Shown piece by piece: positions 8,122 through 19,482 of a DNA stretch of 36,074 nt. Under the pieces are notes generated by a model that was given only the letters and a program-made list of their open reading frames with translations, was not told the DNA's origin and did no database searches. Source of the DNA: Bifidobacterium breve (lineage in GTDB: Bacteria > Actinomycetota > Actinomycetes > S36-B12); contig CAMCSO010000009.1 of NCBI GenBank assembly GCA_945877545.1, positions 1 through 36,074 on the forward strand, in the 5' to 3' direction. How positions within the stretch are numbered: the first letter of the stretch is position 1; the number at the start of each line of letters is the position of its first letter. The translations under genes were made by a program, and so were the position numbers.

Positions 8122-8127
8122 TAGCCT
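8122..8127 (+). promoter_or_regulatory. -10 hexamer of a leaderless promoter (OB-fold gene)
   Basis: TAGCCT is followed by six bases and GTG 8134. It lies between two closely spaced genes, so it would be an internal promoter of the dut run. Pattern-based only. Confidence 0.35.
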
Positions 8128-8133
8128 GAGGGT

Positions 8134-8493
8134 GTGGGCATCGCTTTGTGGGACCGACTGATGGGAAGCCGCGCCGATCAGGAGGCTGACGAACTCAAGC
8201 GCGAAAGCGCTGATCGATCCTGCGGACGGATATGCGATTGTGCTCCGGGTGACACCGTGACCATCGCGGGGACGGTCCGATCGATCACCCTCCGGCCGCT
8301 CAGTGAGGCGCCCGCCCTGGAAATTGACCTCTACGACGGCTCCGGCAGCATTCGGGTGGTCTGGCTCGGGAGGCGTCGGATTCAGGGCGTGAGCGCTGGC
8401 CGTCGTCTCGTTGTCACCGGTCGTCTGAATCAGGTCGCCGGCAGGCCCGTCGTGTACAACCCCCGGTACGAGCTCAAGCCAATGGCGGCCTGA
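8134..8493 (+). CDS. OB-fold nucleic-acid-binding domain protein
   Basis: This is a 119-residue protein dominated by one OB-fold (residues ~36-118). The strand pattern is VTIAGTVRSITLRP, ALEIDLYDGSGSIRVVWLGRR, GRRLVVTGRLNQ and PVVYNPRYEL, which matches the RecG/aspartyl-tRNA-synthetase-like OB domains. The N terminus contains a C-x-x-x-C pair (CGRICDC region) whose role is unclear. Nucleic-acid binding is inferred from the fold only. The GTG at 8134 is preceded by a probable leaderless promoter; the stop is one base before the DUF3159 GTG. Confidence 0.85.
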   Translation: MGIALWDRLMGSRADQEADELKRESADRSCGRICDCAPGDTVTIAGTVRSITLRPLSEAPALEIDLYDGSGSIRVVWLGRRRIQGVSAGRRLVVTGRLNQVAGRPVVYNPRYELKPMAA

Positions 8494-8494
8494 C

Positions 8495-9238
8495 GTGTCT
8501 GCCGAGCCGCCGGTCGAAGCCCCGAAGCCCTCCGACCCCGATGAGTCTGGATCGCCGGAGCATCTGGCTCACGAGAGCAAGGCCGACATTCGAGCGGAGT
8601 CACTCCTCCTCGAACGTGCGATTGGTGGGTGGCGGGGGATCATCGACTCAGGCCTGCCAACAGCAGTGTTCGTCATCTCGTTCATCGTGACATCGCAGAA
8701 CCTTCGCTCATCAATCATCGCAGCGATTATCGCGGGTCTGGCCATCGTCATCTGGCGGCTCATCCGGCGGGAGAAACTCGGTCAGGTGGCCGCGGGCTTC
8801 ATCGGTTTGGCGTTCTCCGCTTGGTGGGCCTCGCGAAACGACAACGCATCGGACATCTACCTTCCCGGGATGCTCACGAACCTTGGGTATGGATCGGCTT
8901 TCCTCATCTCCATCATTGCGAGGTGGCCGCTGCTCGGAATCGCGATGGGATTCCTTACGGGCGAGGGCACGAAATGGCGCCGCGACCCGGCACTGCGCCG
9001 GGTCTATGCGGCGGCATCGTGGATCTGGGTTGTCCTGTTCTTTAGTAGGCTTATCGTACAAACCCCCCTGTATCTCGCCGGCTGGGTTGAGGTTCAGGGT
9101 ATTGTGAAAATCGTCATGGGCTACCCGCTCTTCCTTGGTGCGGCCTATTGGACGTATCGCGTGCTCGCACCGGTGTTGTCGAATAAGCGAGCCGAACGCG
9201 AGGAAGCAGTACGCAGGGAAGCCGAAGGTCAGAGGTGA
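8495..9238 (+). CDS. DUF3159 integral membrane protein
   Basis: The protein has 247 residues. A polar N terminus of about 50 residues is followed by five or six transmembrane segments (first about residues 54-72 and 77-92, then three more pairs up to residue ~225) and a short Glu/Arg-rich tail. The phrase GGWRGIIDSGLPTAVFVISF and the block PLLGIAMGFLTGEGTKWRRD are typical of DUF3159. In actinobacteria this family sits between the OB-fold gene and the TrkA genes, as here. Function is unknown. Its 3' end overlaps the convergent trkA gene by 10 bp. Confidence 0.9.
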   Translation: MSAEPPVEAPKPSDPDESGSPEHLAHESKADIRAESLLLERAIGGWRGIIDSGLPTAVFVISFIVTSQNLRSSIIAAIIAGLAIVIWRLIRREKLGQVAAGFIGLAFSAWWASRNDNASDIYLPGMLTNLGYGSAFLISIIARWPLLGIAMGFLTGEGTKWRRDPALRRVYAAASWIWVVLFFSRLIVQTPLYLAGWVEVQGIVKIVMGYPLFLGAAYWTYRVLAPVLSNKRAEREEAVRREAEGQR

Positions 9239-9888
9239 CCGAGTAACCGCTGCAGTTCTGGCTCCTGGTCGGGAGCGGCGACGAAGAGCAACTCGTCCCC
9301 CGCCTCAAGTGGATCATCCGCTGACGGGGCAATCACCCTGGGCCCGCGCACGATCGCCACGAGCGCGGTATCCGGGGGCCACGTCTGATCGCCAACGCGC
9401 TGGTTGACCACGGGTGAGTCGGTCGAAAGGGTGATTTCGACGAGGTTGGCGTCACCCTGTCGGAAGGTGAAGAGGCGGACGAGGTCGCCGACGCTTACCG
9501 CCTCCTCCACGAGGGCTGACAGCATGCGCGGGGTCGACACGGCGACATCGACACCCCACGACTCGTCAAACATCCATTCGTTCTTGGGATGGTTGACTCG
9601 GGCAACGACTCGCTGCACCCCGTACTCAGTCTTTGCGAGGAGGGACACGACGAGGTTGACCTTGTCGTCACCTGTCGCGGCAACGACGACGTGACATTCG
9701 GAAAGGCGGGCTTCCTCAAGGGCCGAGATCTCACAGGCGTCGGCAAGGAGCACCTCAGCGCCCTCGACGATGCCGGGGCGGGCGAGTTGGACGTCGCGGT
9801 CGATGAGGAGGACCTGATGGCCATTGCCGATCAACTCGCGGGCAATTGCCCGCCCGACCTTGCCGGCTCCTGCGATGGCGACGCGCAT
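9229..9888 (-). CDS. trkA: TrkA-family potassium uptake regulator (RCK), second copy
   Basis: This cytosolic regulatory subunit of a K+ transport system has 219 residues. The N-terminal RCK_N Rossmann domain begins MRVAIAGAGKVGRAIAREL (GxGxxG) with an acidic strand end (LLIDRD) that selects NAD(H) or nucleotide. An RCK_C domain spans residues ~135-218. It starts at the base where the other trkA ends (TGATG overlap), so the pair is translated together. The two copies are diverged paralogues, as with mycobacterial ceoB/ceoC. They probably form a hetero-octameric ring or regulate the divergent transporter at 10594. Confidence 0.92.
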   Translation of the reverse strand: MRVAIAGAGKVGRAIARELIGNGHQVLLIDRDVQLARPGIVEGAEVLLADACEISALEEARLSECHVVVAATGDDKVNLVVSLLAKTEYGVQRVVARVNHPKNEWMFDESWGVDVAVSTPRMLSALVEEAVSVGDLVRLFTFRQGDANLVEITLSTDSPVVNQRVGDQTWPPDTALVAIVRGPRVIAPSADDPLEAGDELLFVAAPDQEPELQRLLGHL

Positions 9889-10550
9889 CAGATCTCCCTG
9901 GGACCGGTCTCGAACGCGGACTCCACGGCGAGCCGATTGTCGGAGGAGTAGACGGCATGGACGAGATCGCCCTCCTGAACGACGCTGTTGTCCGATGGCA
10001 GGAGTGCGGATCCGAAGCGAGTGATGAACGCGACACGTGCGCCGGAAGCTCGCTCCAGGCTGGTCACAAGGTGGCCAATCCAGGCCGAGCCAACGTGTAC
10101 CTCGGCGAGGGCGATAGTTCCGCTTGGATCGCGGTATTCATCCTGGGCCCCCATGGGGAGCATCTGACGCATGATCTGGCCCGCAGTCCAGGCGACGGTG
10201 GCCACGGTCGGAATTCCAAGGCGTTCGTAGACCTCAGCTCGACGCTGATCGTAGATTCGGGCGACGACGCGTTCGACGCCATAGGTCTCGCGGGCCACCC
10301 GGGCCGCGAGGATGTTCGTGTTGTCGCCACTGCTCACCGCGGCGAACGCATGGGCTCGCTCGATCCCGGCGTTCTCCAATGTCTCGCGATCGAAACCAAC
10401 TCCGGTGACCGTGAGTCCGCTGAAATCCGCGGGTAATCGTCGAAATGACTTCGCGTCCATGTCGACCACGGCGACTGAATGGCCGAGTGTGTCCAGATCG
10501 CGGGAGAGCAGTGCACCGACGCGTCCGCACCCGAGGATCACTATGTGCAC
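9888..10550 (-). CDS. trkA: TrkA-family potassium uptake regulator (RCK), first copy
   Basis: This 220-residue RCK protein begins VHIVILGCGRVGALLSRDL (GxGxxG), followed by VAVVDMD, then FAAVSSGDNTNILAARVAR typical of RCK_N, and an RCK_C domain from about residue 135. I chose GTG 10550. The longer open frame to 10664 covers the divergent transporter's promoter and start and has no TrkA-like residues. It overlaps the next trkA start by one base. Linked to an APC-type transporter, it probably gates K+ uptake in response to nucleotides. Which nucleotide is not visible from the sequence. Confidence 0.92.
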   Translation of the reverse strand: MHIVILGCGRVGALLSRDLDTLGHSVAVVDMDAKSFRRLPADFSGLTVTGVGFDRETLENAGIERAHAFAAVSSGDNTNILAARVARETYGVERVVARIYDQRRAEVYERLGIPTVATVAWTAGQIMRQMLPMGAQDEYRDPSGTIALAEVHVGSAWIGHLVTSLERASGARVAFITRFGSALLPSDNSVVQEGDLVHAVYSSDNRLAVESAFETGPREI

Positions 10551-10579
10551 GGCCCCACCGTACACGGAGTTCGTGGGCG

Positions 10580-10585
10580 TAGGCT
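10580..10585 (+). promoter_or_regulatory. -10 hexamer of a leaderless promoter (APC transporter)
   Basis: TAGGCT lies 8 nt before GTG 10594, in the 43-bp space between the divergent trkA and APC genes. This supports the short start at 10594 over the GTG at 10573. Pattern-based only. Confidence 0.4.
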
Positions 10586-10593
10586 CTGCTGAC

Positions 10594-12531
10594 GTGCCAC
10601 TATCGGACGGCGCCAAGCGCCTGCTTGTCGGCCGAGCGCTTCGCAGCGACCGCCTCCACGACACCCTTTTGCCAAAGCGGATAGCTCTCCCGGTGTTCGC
10701 GAGCGACGCCTTGTCCTCGAATGCCTATGCGACACAGGAGATTCTCCTTGTGCTGTCGCTCGGTGGGTTGTCGCTCTACTCGTTCGGGCCCTGGGTTGCT
10801 CTGGCTGTCATCGTCATTTACTTCACCGTCGTTGCGTCCTATCGTCAAAACGTCCATGCCTACCCGAGCGGGGGCGGGGACTATGAGGTGGTCGCGACGA
10901 ACCTCGGACCCAATTGGGGAGTGATGGTGGCGAGCGCGCTGCTCATTGACTACGTGCTCACCGTTGCTGTGTCGATCTCCTCTGCGGTCGCAAACCTGTC
11001 ATCCGCACTTCCTTTCATCGGACTGCACGGCACCTGGTGGGCGGTCGGCATCATCTTCGTCATCACCGTGCTCAACCTCCGGGGGATCAAGGAGTCTGGA
11101 GCCCTCTTTGCCGTACCGGTCTATTTCTTCATGCTGTCGATCTTCGTGATGATCGGGGTCGCGGTTGTGCGACTGGCGACGGGTAGTGAACTCCAGGCGG
11201 AGAGTGCCAATTGGGATGTGATCCCCGAGGAGACGTTCGTGGGACTAGCACTCGTCTTCGTCGTGGCACGGGCATTCTCCTCCGGCACGACGGCGCTCAC
11301 GGGAATCGAGGCGGTTTCGAACGGGGTTCCGGCATTTCGCCGTCCGAAATCGAAGAATGCGGCGACGACATTGCTGCTGCTGGGGGTGATCTCGATGGCG
11401 ATGTTCACCGGCATCACCTGGCTGGCGCTGCAGACGGGCGTCCGCGTCACCGAATTCAACAAGGACCTCATTGGCCTGCCCGCAGGGCAGGAGCAGAAGA
11501 CCGTGATCGTGCAGATTGCGAATGCCGTCTTCGACAATGCCTATGTTCCGGTGATCATCATCACCTTCGCGACTGCTCTCATCCTCGCGCTCGCCGCGAA
11601 CACGGCATTCAACGGTTTTCCGGTGCTCGGATCGATTCTCGCTCGGGATGGCTACCTGCCAAAGCAGTTGCATACGCGCGGTGACCGCCTCGCATTCAGC
11701 AACGGCATTCTCACCCTCTCTGGGCTCGCGATCATCCTCGTTGTCATCTACCAGGCTGACGTGACGGCGCTCATTCAGCTGTACATCATTGGCGTGTTCG
11801 TGTCATTCACCCTGAGCCAGATCGGCATGGTCCGTCACTGGAACCGACACTTACGCTCCGAAACCGACCCGGCTGCACGACGCACGATGGTTCGATCGCG
11901 CATCATCAACTCCTTCGGCCTGGTCATGACCGGGTCAGTACTCGTCATCGTGCTCGTCACGAAGTTCACGAAAGGCGCATGGCTCGTCGTCCTCGCGATG
12001 CCGCTCATCTTCCTGCTCATGCGGGCCATTTCGCGCCATTATGCAAAGGTCCGCGAGGAACTCGCGACCACAGATCGCGACAAGATGATCCTGCCGGCGC
12101 GGGTTCACGCCCTCGTCCTCGTCTCCCGGATCCACAAGCCGACGTTGCGGGCACTTGCGTATGCCCGCGCGACTCGGCCCACCGTGCTCGAGGCGCTCAT
12201 GGTGAACGTCGATGACGACGAGACGAGTGCGCTGCAGGACGAGTGGGAGCGCAGGGCGATTCCGGTCCAGCTCAAGGTGCTTGACTCGCCGTACCGCGAG
12301 ATCACCCGGCCGATTCTCAGTTACGTGAAGGAACTGCGATCAGACAGTCCGAATGATCTTGTCGCGGTCTACATCCCCGAGTACGTGGTGGGCCACTGGT
12401 GGGAGGCTCTCCTTCATAATCAATCTGCGCTGCGACTCAAGGGCCGACTATTTTTCAGCCAGGGGGTCATGGTGACGAGCGTTCCGTGGCAACTCGAGTC
12501 GAGTGAATCCGTCAGTGATCGGGACAGGTAG
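10594..12531 (+). CDS. APC-superfamily transporter, KimA/YdaO-like (probable K+ importer)
   Basis: The protein has 645 residues: about 12 transmembrane segments up to residue ~490, then a cytosolic USP-like domain of about 150 residues. The N terminus DRLHDTLLPKRIALPVFASD followed by ALSSNAYATQEI is characteristic of the family that includes Bacillus KimA, a proton-coupled K+ symporter. General annotation would say amino acid permease. Divergence from two TrkA genes favours potassium. The GTG at 10594 gives the family's usual N terminus; in-frame GTG 10573 and ATG 10543 are alternatives, and the open frame back to 10312 is antisense to trkA. The RNA methyltransferase follows with no gap. Confidence 0.87.
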   Translation: MPLSDGAKRLLVGRALRSDRLHDTLLPKRIALPVFASDALSSNAYATQEILLVLSLGGLSLYSFGPWVALAVIVIYFTVVASYRQNVHAYPSGGGDYEVVATNLGPNWGVMVASALLIDYVLTVAVSISSAVANLSSALPFIGLHGTWWAVGIIFVITVLNLRGIKESGALFAVPVYFFMLSIFVMIGVAVVRLATGSELQAESANWDVIPEETFVGLALVFVVARAFSSGTTALTGIEAVSNGVPAFRRPKSKNAATTLLLLGVISMAMFTGITWLALQTGVRVTEFNKDLIGLPAGQEQKTVIVQIANAVFDNAYVPVIIITFATALILALAANTAFNGFPVLGSILARDGYLPKQLHTRGDRLAFSNGILTLSGLAIILVVIYQADVTALIQLYIIGVFVSFTLSQIGMVRHWNRHLRSETDPAARRTMVRSRIINSFGLVMTGSVLVIVLVTKFTKGAWLVVLAMPLIFLLMRAISRHYAKVREELATTDRDKMILPARVHALVLVSRIHKPTLRALAYARATRPTVLEALMVNVDDDETSALQDEWERRAIPVQLKVLDSPYREITRPILSYVKELRSDSPNDLVAVYIPEYVVGHWWEALLHNQSALRLKGRLFFSQGVMVTSVPWQLESSESVSDRDR

Positions 12532-13767
12532 TTGACGATCGGCGCCGGCGTTAGGCCGGTCAAGACCCCAGTTCATGTCGGTGACCGGGCGATCGTCGAC
12601 ATCGGGACTATCGCGCATGGAGGTCACTTCATTGCGCACCTGTCAGGACACACCGTCTTCGTTCGTCACGCACTCCCCGGCGAGCGTGCGCGAATAGTGA
12701 TCACCGATGTATCGTCGAAGATCGTCCGCGCTGACGCGATCGAGATCCTCGAAGCATCCCCGGACCGAGTGGCACCACCGTGCGCTTGGGCCCGCCCAGA
12801 CGGATGCGGAGGGTGCGACTTCCAGCACGTTGAACGCTCAGCGCAGTTGGTGCTCAAGGGGCAGGTCGTGCGCGATGCCCTTGCACGCCATGCCGGCCTT
12901 CCCGAAATCGACGTGCAGGTCGAGGCGCTCAACGATGATGGAAGTGGGCTGCACTGGCGCACCAGGGTGCGCTGGACCGTTAACGGCGACGGACGACCGG
13001 GTTTGCTTGCTTACCGCACGCACGACGTGGTGCCGGTCGATAAGTGCCTGCTTGCGAGCCCTGGGATCGTCGAACTCGGCATCCCGCAAACGCGTCACAC
13101 AGGCACTACCGAGGTGAGCACGATCGAGGGTGATGAGGGCCGGGTCAGCGTCGTGGTCGACGGACGCCTTGCATCGGGAAAGCAGCGAACCGACCAACGG
13201 GTGCGCGGCCGCGATTGGCGGGTTGACGTCGCGAGTTTTTGGCAGGTGCATCCTCGGGCAGCAGACACGTTGGTGTCAGCCGTACTTGAGGCAGGCCGAC
13301 CGGCGCCGGGGGAGCACTGGTGGGACCTATATTCAGGCGTAGGTGTCTTTAGCGCCTTCCTCGCAGAGGAGGTCGGGGTAACCGGCGTCGTGCACGCGGT
13401 CGAGAGCGGATCTAGCGCTGTCCGCGATGCACGCAGGAGCCTTCACGATCTCGGTCAGGTGACCCTCCACCATGACAACGCGCTTCGCTGGCTTCGCGCG
13501 GCCGACGAGCGGCCGGACGGAGTCGTCCTCGACCCTCCTCGAGCCGGAGCGGGAAGGGATGTTGTCCAGGCAATCGCTGGCGCCGGGCCAAGGGTGGTTG
13601 TTTACGTCGCCTGCGATCCGGTAGCGCTAGCTAGGGATGTCGCGCTCTTCGCCTCCGCCGGGTACCGACTTGCGGAACTCCGCGCGTTCGATACGTTTCC
13701 CATGACCCACCACGTCGAGACCGTCGGCGCCCTCATTCCGGTCACGTTGGCGCATCCGATATCTTGA
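12532..13767 (+). CDS. TRAM-domain class I SAM-dependent RNA methyltransferase (TrmA/RlmD family)
   Basis: This is an RNA (uracil-5-)-methyltransferase-like enzyme of 411 residues. A TRAM domain (residues ~15-75, with AHGGHFIAH and VRHALPGERARI) comes first. A probable [4Fe-4S] site follows: C-x6-C-x2-C (CAWARPDGCGGC) plus a later Cys in VDKCLL. Then come FWQVHP and SAM motif I (WDLYSGVGVFSAFLA). The catalytic loop is YVACDPVALARD, whose Cys would attack C6 of uracil, and FDTFPMTHHVETV follows. The target U in rRNA or tRNA is not known. The only usable start is TTG 12532, directly after the APC stop, so translation is probably coupled. Confidence 0.88.
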   Translation: MTIGAGVRPVKTPVHVGDRAIVDIGTIAHGGHFIAHLSGHTVFVRHALPGERARIVITDVSSKIVRADAIEILEASPDRVAPPCAWARPDGCGGCDFQHVERSAQLVLKGQVVRDALARHAGLPEIDVQVEALNDDGSGLHWRTRVRWTVNGDGRPGLLAYRTHDVVPVDKCLLASPGIVELGIPQTRHTGTTEVSTIEGDEGRVSVVVDGRLASGKQRTDQRVRGRDWRVDVASFWQVHPRAADTLVSAVLEAGRPAPGEHWWDLYSGVGVFSAFLAEEVGVTGVVHAVESGSSAVRDARRSLHDLGQVTLHHDNALRWLRAADERPDGVVLDPPRAGAGRDVVQAIAGAGPRVVVYVACDPVALARDVALFASAGYRLAELRAFDTFPMTHHVETVGALIPVTLAHPIS

Positions 13768-13802
13768 CGTCGAGATACTTCGTTGCGAGAGGATGAGTCG
13801 TC

Positions 13803-16459
<2,657 letters not shown>

Positions 16460-16463
<4 letters not shown>

Positions 16464-16807
16464 CCCGTTTCGTTCCACCGGGTTGGCCGCGAGGCCTGCC
16501 GCCCGGCGGAACACCGGAATTCAATGAGCGGGTTGTCGGGTGGCTTCTGGACCAGGGGCCCGCTGACCTGCGGACCTCGGATTTACGGCAGTTGCCATTA
16601 GCGCTAGCCACCTACATCGAGCATCATCTTGACGGATGCCTCGAGGCTGCACGACGGGCCTACGGGCAGGCTCGAACCCAACTGGGCCCAGCGCTGCCGG
16701 CGGACCAACTCGAACGCGCGCAGCGGGCCTTTGAGGCAGAGGGCGCGCGACTGCTGCAGGCACAGCGCGAGGTGCGGCTCGTGCTCGGGGCAATGCGTGT
16801 TGGTTGA
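16460..16807 (+). CDS. Conserved actinobacterial protein between acnA and dxs, function unknown
   Basis: This is a 115-residue soluble protein. It begins [16 protein letters not shown] and continues with [17 protein letters not shown]. It then has a helical C-terminal half rich in Ala/Arg/Glu (residues ~50-112), with [20 protein letters not shown] probably forming a helical hairpin. The PPGWP... VVGWLLD pattern recurs in small actinobacterial proteins I have seen described only as hypothetical. The GTG overlaps the acnA stop by 4 bp. A GC-rich hairpin begins at its stop codon. I see no catalytic motif. Confidence 0.75.
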
Positions 16808-16826
16808 CCCGGCAAAGGGGCCGGGT
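16807..16826 (+). terminator. GC-rich hairpin after the acnA operon
   Basis: ACCCGGC, a six-base loop (AAAGGG) and GCCGGGT form a perfect 7-bp stem that starts on the last base of the stop codon at 16805-16807. There is no U tract, so it would be a Rho-independent-like pause site or mRNA end stabiliser at best. Confidence 0.4.
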
Positions 16827-16840
16827 GAGCCGCTGACCCG

Positions 16841-16846
16841 TAGAAT
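16841..16846 (+). promoter_or_regulatory. -10 hexamer of a leaderless dxs promoter
   Basis: TAGAAT, close to the TATAAT consensus, stands 6 nt before the dxs GTG at 16853. There is no SD sequence. The hairpin at 16807-16826 upstream suggests dxs forms its own transcription unit. Confidence 0.5.
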
Positions 16847-16852
16847 GCGGAA

Positions 16853-18757
16853 GTGAGTCTGCTGCGTGGGATCCGTGATCCCCAGGATGTTCGTGCGTTG
16901 CCGGTCGAGCAACTGTCTGTGCTGGCCGGGGAGATCCGCGCATTCCTCGTTGAGAAGGTCTCGGCCACCGGCGGGCATCTCGGCCCGAATCTCGGCGTCG
17001 TCGAACTGACGATTGCGCTCCACCGCGTCTTCAAATCTCCGAGCGATGTCCTGGTGTGGGACACCGGGCATCAGGCCTATGTCCACAAGATGCTCACCGG
17101 ACGCATCGACGACTTTGACCATCTTCGTCAGAAGGGCGGCCTCTCCGGGTATCCGAGTCGCGCCGAGAGTGTCCACGACGTCGTAGAAAACTCGCACGCA
17201 TCAACCTCGCTGTCCTACGCCGATGGCATAGCGAAAGCCTGGGAGCAGCGCGGACTCCTCGGAGCCCACCATGTGGTGGCCGTTATCGGCGATGGTGGCC
17301 TCACCGGCGGGATGGCATGGGAGGCGCTCAACAACATCGCCGGATCAGACCGGCAGGTGGTGATCGTTGTGAACGACAATGCGCGTTCCTACTCGCCGAC
17401 TATTGGCGGCTTGGCACATCATCTGTCGACCCTGCGGACGACCGGCAGTTACGAGCGGTTTATGTCGTGGGGCAAGCAGGTTCTCAAGCGCACCCCGGTC
17501 GTGGGCGAGCCGATCTATGGCACGTTGCATGGCATGAAGAAGGGGCTGAAGGACATCGTCGCCCCGCAGGGGATGTTCGAGGACCTCGGGCTGAAGTACG
17601 TCGGCCCGGTCAATGGCCATGACATCGCCGAACTCGAGCACGCCCTCGGTCGGGCCAAGGAGTTCAACGGTCCCGTCATCGTGCACGTCATCACCGAGAA
17701 AGGTCGTGGTTACGCTCCTGCGGAGGAGGACGAGGCAGATCGGTTCCACGGCGTCCCCATCATCGACCCGGATACCGGCAAGCCGCTCACCGAGGGCGGA
17801 CCCACTTGGACAAGCGCGTTCGCCGATGAAATTGTGCGCATTGGGCATGAGCGTAGTGATGTTGTAGCGATCACTGCCGCGATGCTCGGCCCCACAGGCC
17901 TCGACCGATTTGCAGCAGCATTTCCCTCGCGCACCTACGATGTCGGCATCGCTGAACAACACGCGGTGACAAGCGCGGCAGGCCTCGCCTTCGGAGGCAT
18001 GCATCCGGTGGTAGCCCTCTATGCGACCTTCCTGAACCGGGCCTTCGATCAGGTGCTCATGGATTGCGCACTTCATCGGGCTGGCGTGACGTTCGTCCTG
18101 GACCGCGCTGGCGTAACCGGCGATGACGGTGCCAGCCACAACGGCATGTGGGACCTGTCAATGCTTCAGGTGGTCCCAGGCTTGCGAATGGCCGCCCCAC
18201 GCGACGAAATCACCCTGCGGGCAGAGTTGCGTGAGGCGGTTGGCGTTGAGGATGCCCCAACAGTCGTCCGCTTCTCGAAGGGTGCCCTCGGGCCCGAGAT
18301 TCCAGCGTTGCGGACGTTGGGCCTACTTGATGTCATAGCCGAGTCGGGTCATGGTGACGTCATCATCGTGAGTGTCGGGGCGTTTGCGCCAATCGCGATT
18401 GAGGTTGCCGATCGACTCACGGCGCAGGGGATCGGGGTTATCGTCGTCGACCCGCGATGGGTCAAGCCGCTACCCGTTGACCTCATCGAGTTGGCGTCGG
18501 CTGCCCGTCTCGTTGTCGTCCTCGAGGACGGTGTCAGGCAGGGGGGAGTTGGTTCGGCAGTGAGTCAACTCCTGCGTGACCACGACGTCGACGTACCAGT
18601 CCGCAACCTAGGGGTTCCAGTGGAGTTCCTCGATCACGCGAAGCGAGCGCAGGTCCTTGCCGAGATTGGCCTCACGGCCCAGGAGATCTCCCGGTCGATT
18701 GTCGAGGCTGCGGCGCGTCATGCTCACCTGTCGGACGTGCCGGCCAGCGCCCCCTGA
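16853..18757 (+). CDS. dxs: 1-deoxy-D-xylulose-5-phosphate synthase
   Basis: This TPP enzyme condenses pyruvate and glyceraldehyde-3-phosphate in the first step of the MEP isoprenoid pathway. The 634-residue protein has [18 protein letters not shown] near the start. The TPP-binding stretch is [16 protein letters not shown] ending in [14 protein letters not shown]. The transketolase pyrimidine domain has [17 protein letters not shown] (with the conserved Glu), and [18 protein letters not shown] follows. A transketolase C-terminal domain runs from about residue 490. The GTG start gives the family N terminus [16 protein letters not shown]. The stop lies inside the CCCCTGAATAG element of the next gene's control region. 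Confidence 0.97.
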   Translation: MSLLRGIRDPQDVRALPVEQLSVLAGEIRAFLVEKVSATGGHLGPNLGVVELTIALHRVFKSPSDVLVWDTGHQAYVHKMLTGRIDDFDHLRQKGGLSGYPSRAESVHDVVENSHASTSLSYADGIAKAWEQRGLLGAHHVVAVIGDGGLTGGMAWEALNNIAGSDRQVVIVVNDNARSYSPTIGGLAHHLSTLRTTGSYERFMSWGKQVLKRTPVVGEPIYGTLHGMKKGLKDIVAPQGMFEDLGLKYVGPVNGHDIAELEHALGRAKEFNGPVIVHVITEKGRGYAPAEEDEADRFHGVPIIDPDTGKPLTEGGPTWTSAFADEIVRIGHERSDVVAITAAMLGPTGLDRFAAAFPSRTYDVGIAEQHAVTSAAGLAFGGMHPVVALYATFLNRAFDQVLMDCALHRAGVTFVLDRAGVTGDDGASHNGMWDLSMLQVVPGLRMAAPRDEITLRAELREAVGVEDAPTVVRFSKGALGPEIPALRTLGLLDVIAESGHGDVIIVSVGAFAPIAIEVADRLTAQGIGVIVVDPRWVKPLPVDLIELASAARLVVVLEDGVRQGGVGSAVSQLLRDHDVDVPVRNLGVPVEFLDHAKRAQVLAEIGLTAQEISRSIVEAAARHAHLSDVPASAP

Positions 18758-18767
18758 ATAGAGGGGG
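18751..18767 (+). promoter_or_regulatory. CCCCTGAATAG element, copy 1 (candidate activator site)
   Basis: CCCCTGAATAGAGGGGG is a partly palindromic element whose CCCC/GGGG arms flank an A/T-rich centre. It overlaps the dxs stop codon and begins 48 bp upstream of the TAGTCT hexamer of the secreted-protein gene. A second copy at 20810 has the same position relative to its own hexamer (49 bp). The position, about -60 to -43 from the inferred start, is typical for an activator. The binding factor is unknown; the response regulator at 20175 is a candidate. Confidence 0.5.
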
Positions 18768-18798
18768 TAATTTGCTCGGTAGCCCCGCGCTGGCTGGC

Positions 18799-18804
18799 TA
18801 GTCT
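18799..18804 (+). promoter_or_regulatory. -10 hexamer of a leaderless promoter (secreted protein)
   Basis: TAGTCT is followed by six bases and ATG 18811, with no SD sequence. It is paired with the CCCCTGAATAG element 48 bp upstream. Confidence 0.45.
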
Positions 18805-18810
18805 CTCAGC

Positions 18811-19482
18811 ATGCGCATCTCTACCGTTGCACCATTTGCCTTGGTTCTCGTCTTTGCTTTGCCAGCGCCGGCTGCCCACGCCGCCGATAGTGGCGTCGGC
18901 CAAATGCTGACGCTGGACGATGTCCCTTCAGTCGTTGGTACGGTACCCCCGGGAGTTGACCCGGTGAGTTTCACTGTGCCCGCTCGTGGGCTCGAACTGT
19001 GCGACACTGCCCTCGGATCTTGGCAGGTACAAGTTGCAGGTCCGGCCACGGTGAGTGAAGTCGTCATTCCCACGAGTAGTTCAGGAACGTCGGGGTTGAG
19101 TGAGCTTGCCTATGTCTATCCCTCAGAAGCCGATGCTCAAAAAGCTTGGATCAATCTGCGTTCGGCAGCGAAGGCATGCAATCGGACGGAGAAGAAATCG
19201 CAACCCGATGTCGGCGCAGTGACCTCAACGGTCACGACCGGCTACTTTCCGGGAGTCACCGCCTATCCGGACCTTTGGATCAACCATCGAGATGTCTACT
19301 CGGGGGCTGCGGGGCGCCGGCAAGGGACCATCGTTCGATTCAGCGTGTTCAGCCAGTCAACGAACGCCATTCTCGTCACCTCAGGCACATCGACCACGAC
19401 GCCCAAGGGTTTTACCAGGGAGCAACGCGAGGCTGTTCGCGCCCTTGCCCAGAAGTTGAGTGATCGCTGGGATGTTCGTTGA
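18811..19482 (+). CDS. Secreted protein, possibly PknH-type sensor domain
   Basis: The protein has 223 residues with a clear Sec signal peptide: basic start, hydrophobic core VAPFALVLVFALPAP, probable cleavage after AHA near residue 24. The mature part begins with a leucine-rich helix (QMLTLDDVPSVVG). It then has ELAYVYPSEADAQKAWINLRSAAKAC in the middle, with two cysteines (LELCDTA and KACNRT) that could pair. The layout resembles the extracellular PknH-C/sensor-domain fold of actinobacteria, but the match is loose. It is the first gene of the exported-protein island. Its end overlaps the next gene's start by 11 bp. Confidence 0.75.
   Translation: MRISTVAPFALVLVFALPAPAAHAADSGVGQMLTLDDVPSVVGTVPPGVDPVSFTVPARGLELCDTALGSWQVQVAGPATVSEVVIPTSSSGTSGLSELAYVYPSEADAQKAWINLRSAAKACNRTEKKSQPDVGAVTSTVTTGYFPGVTAYPDLWINHRDVYSGAAGRRQGTIVRFSVFSQSTNAILVTSGTSTTTPKGFTREQREAVRALAQKLSDRWDVR

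Noticed and set aside
16808-16852. TPP or other riboswitch upstream of dxs
   Set aside because: The region holds only a short hairpin and a -10 hexamer 6 nt before the start codon, leaving no room for an aptamer.
17345-18139. 264-aa minus-strand frame opposite dxs
   Set aside because: It is antisense to highly conserved dxs motifs; no independent evidence.
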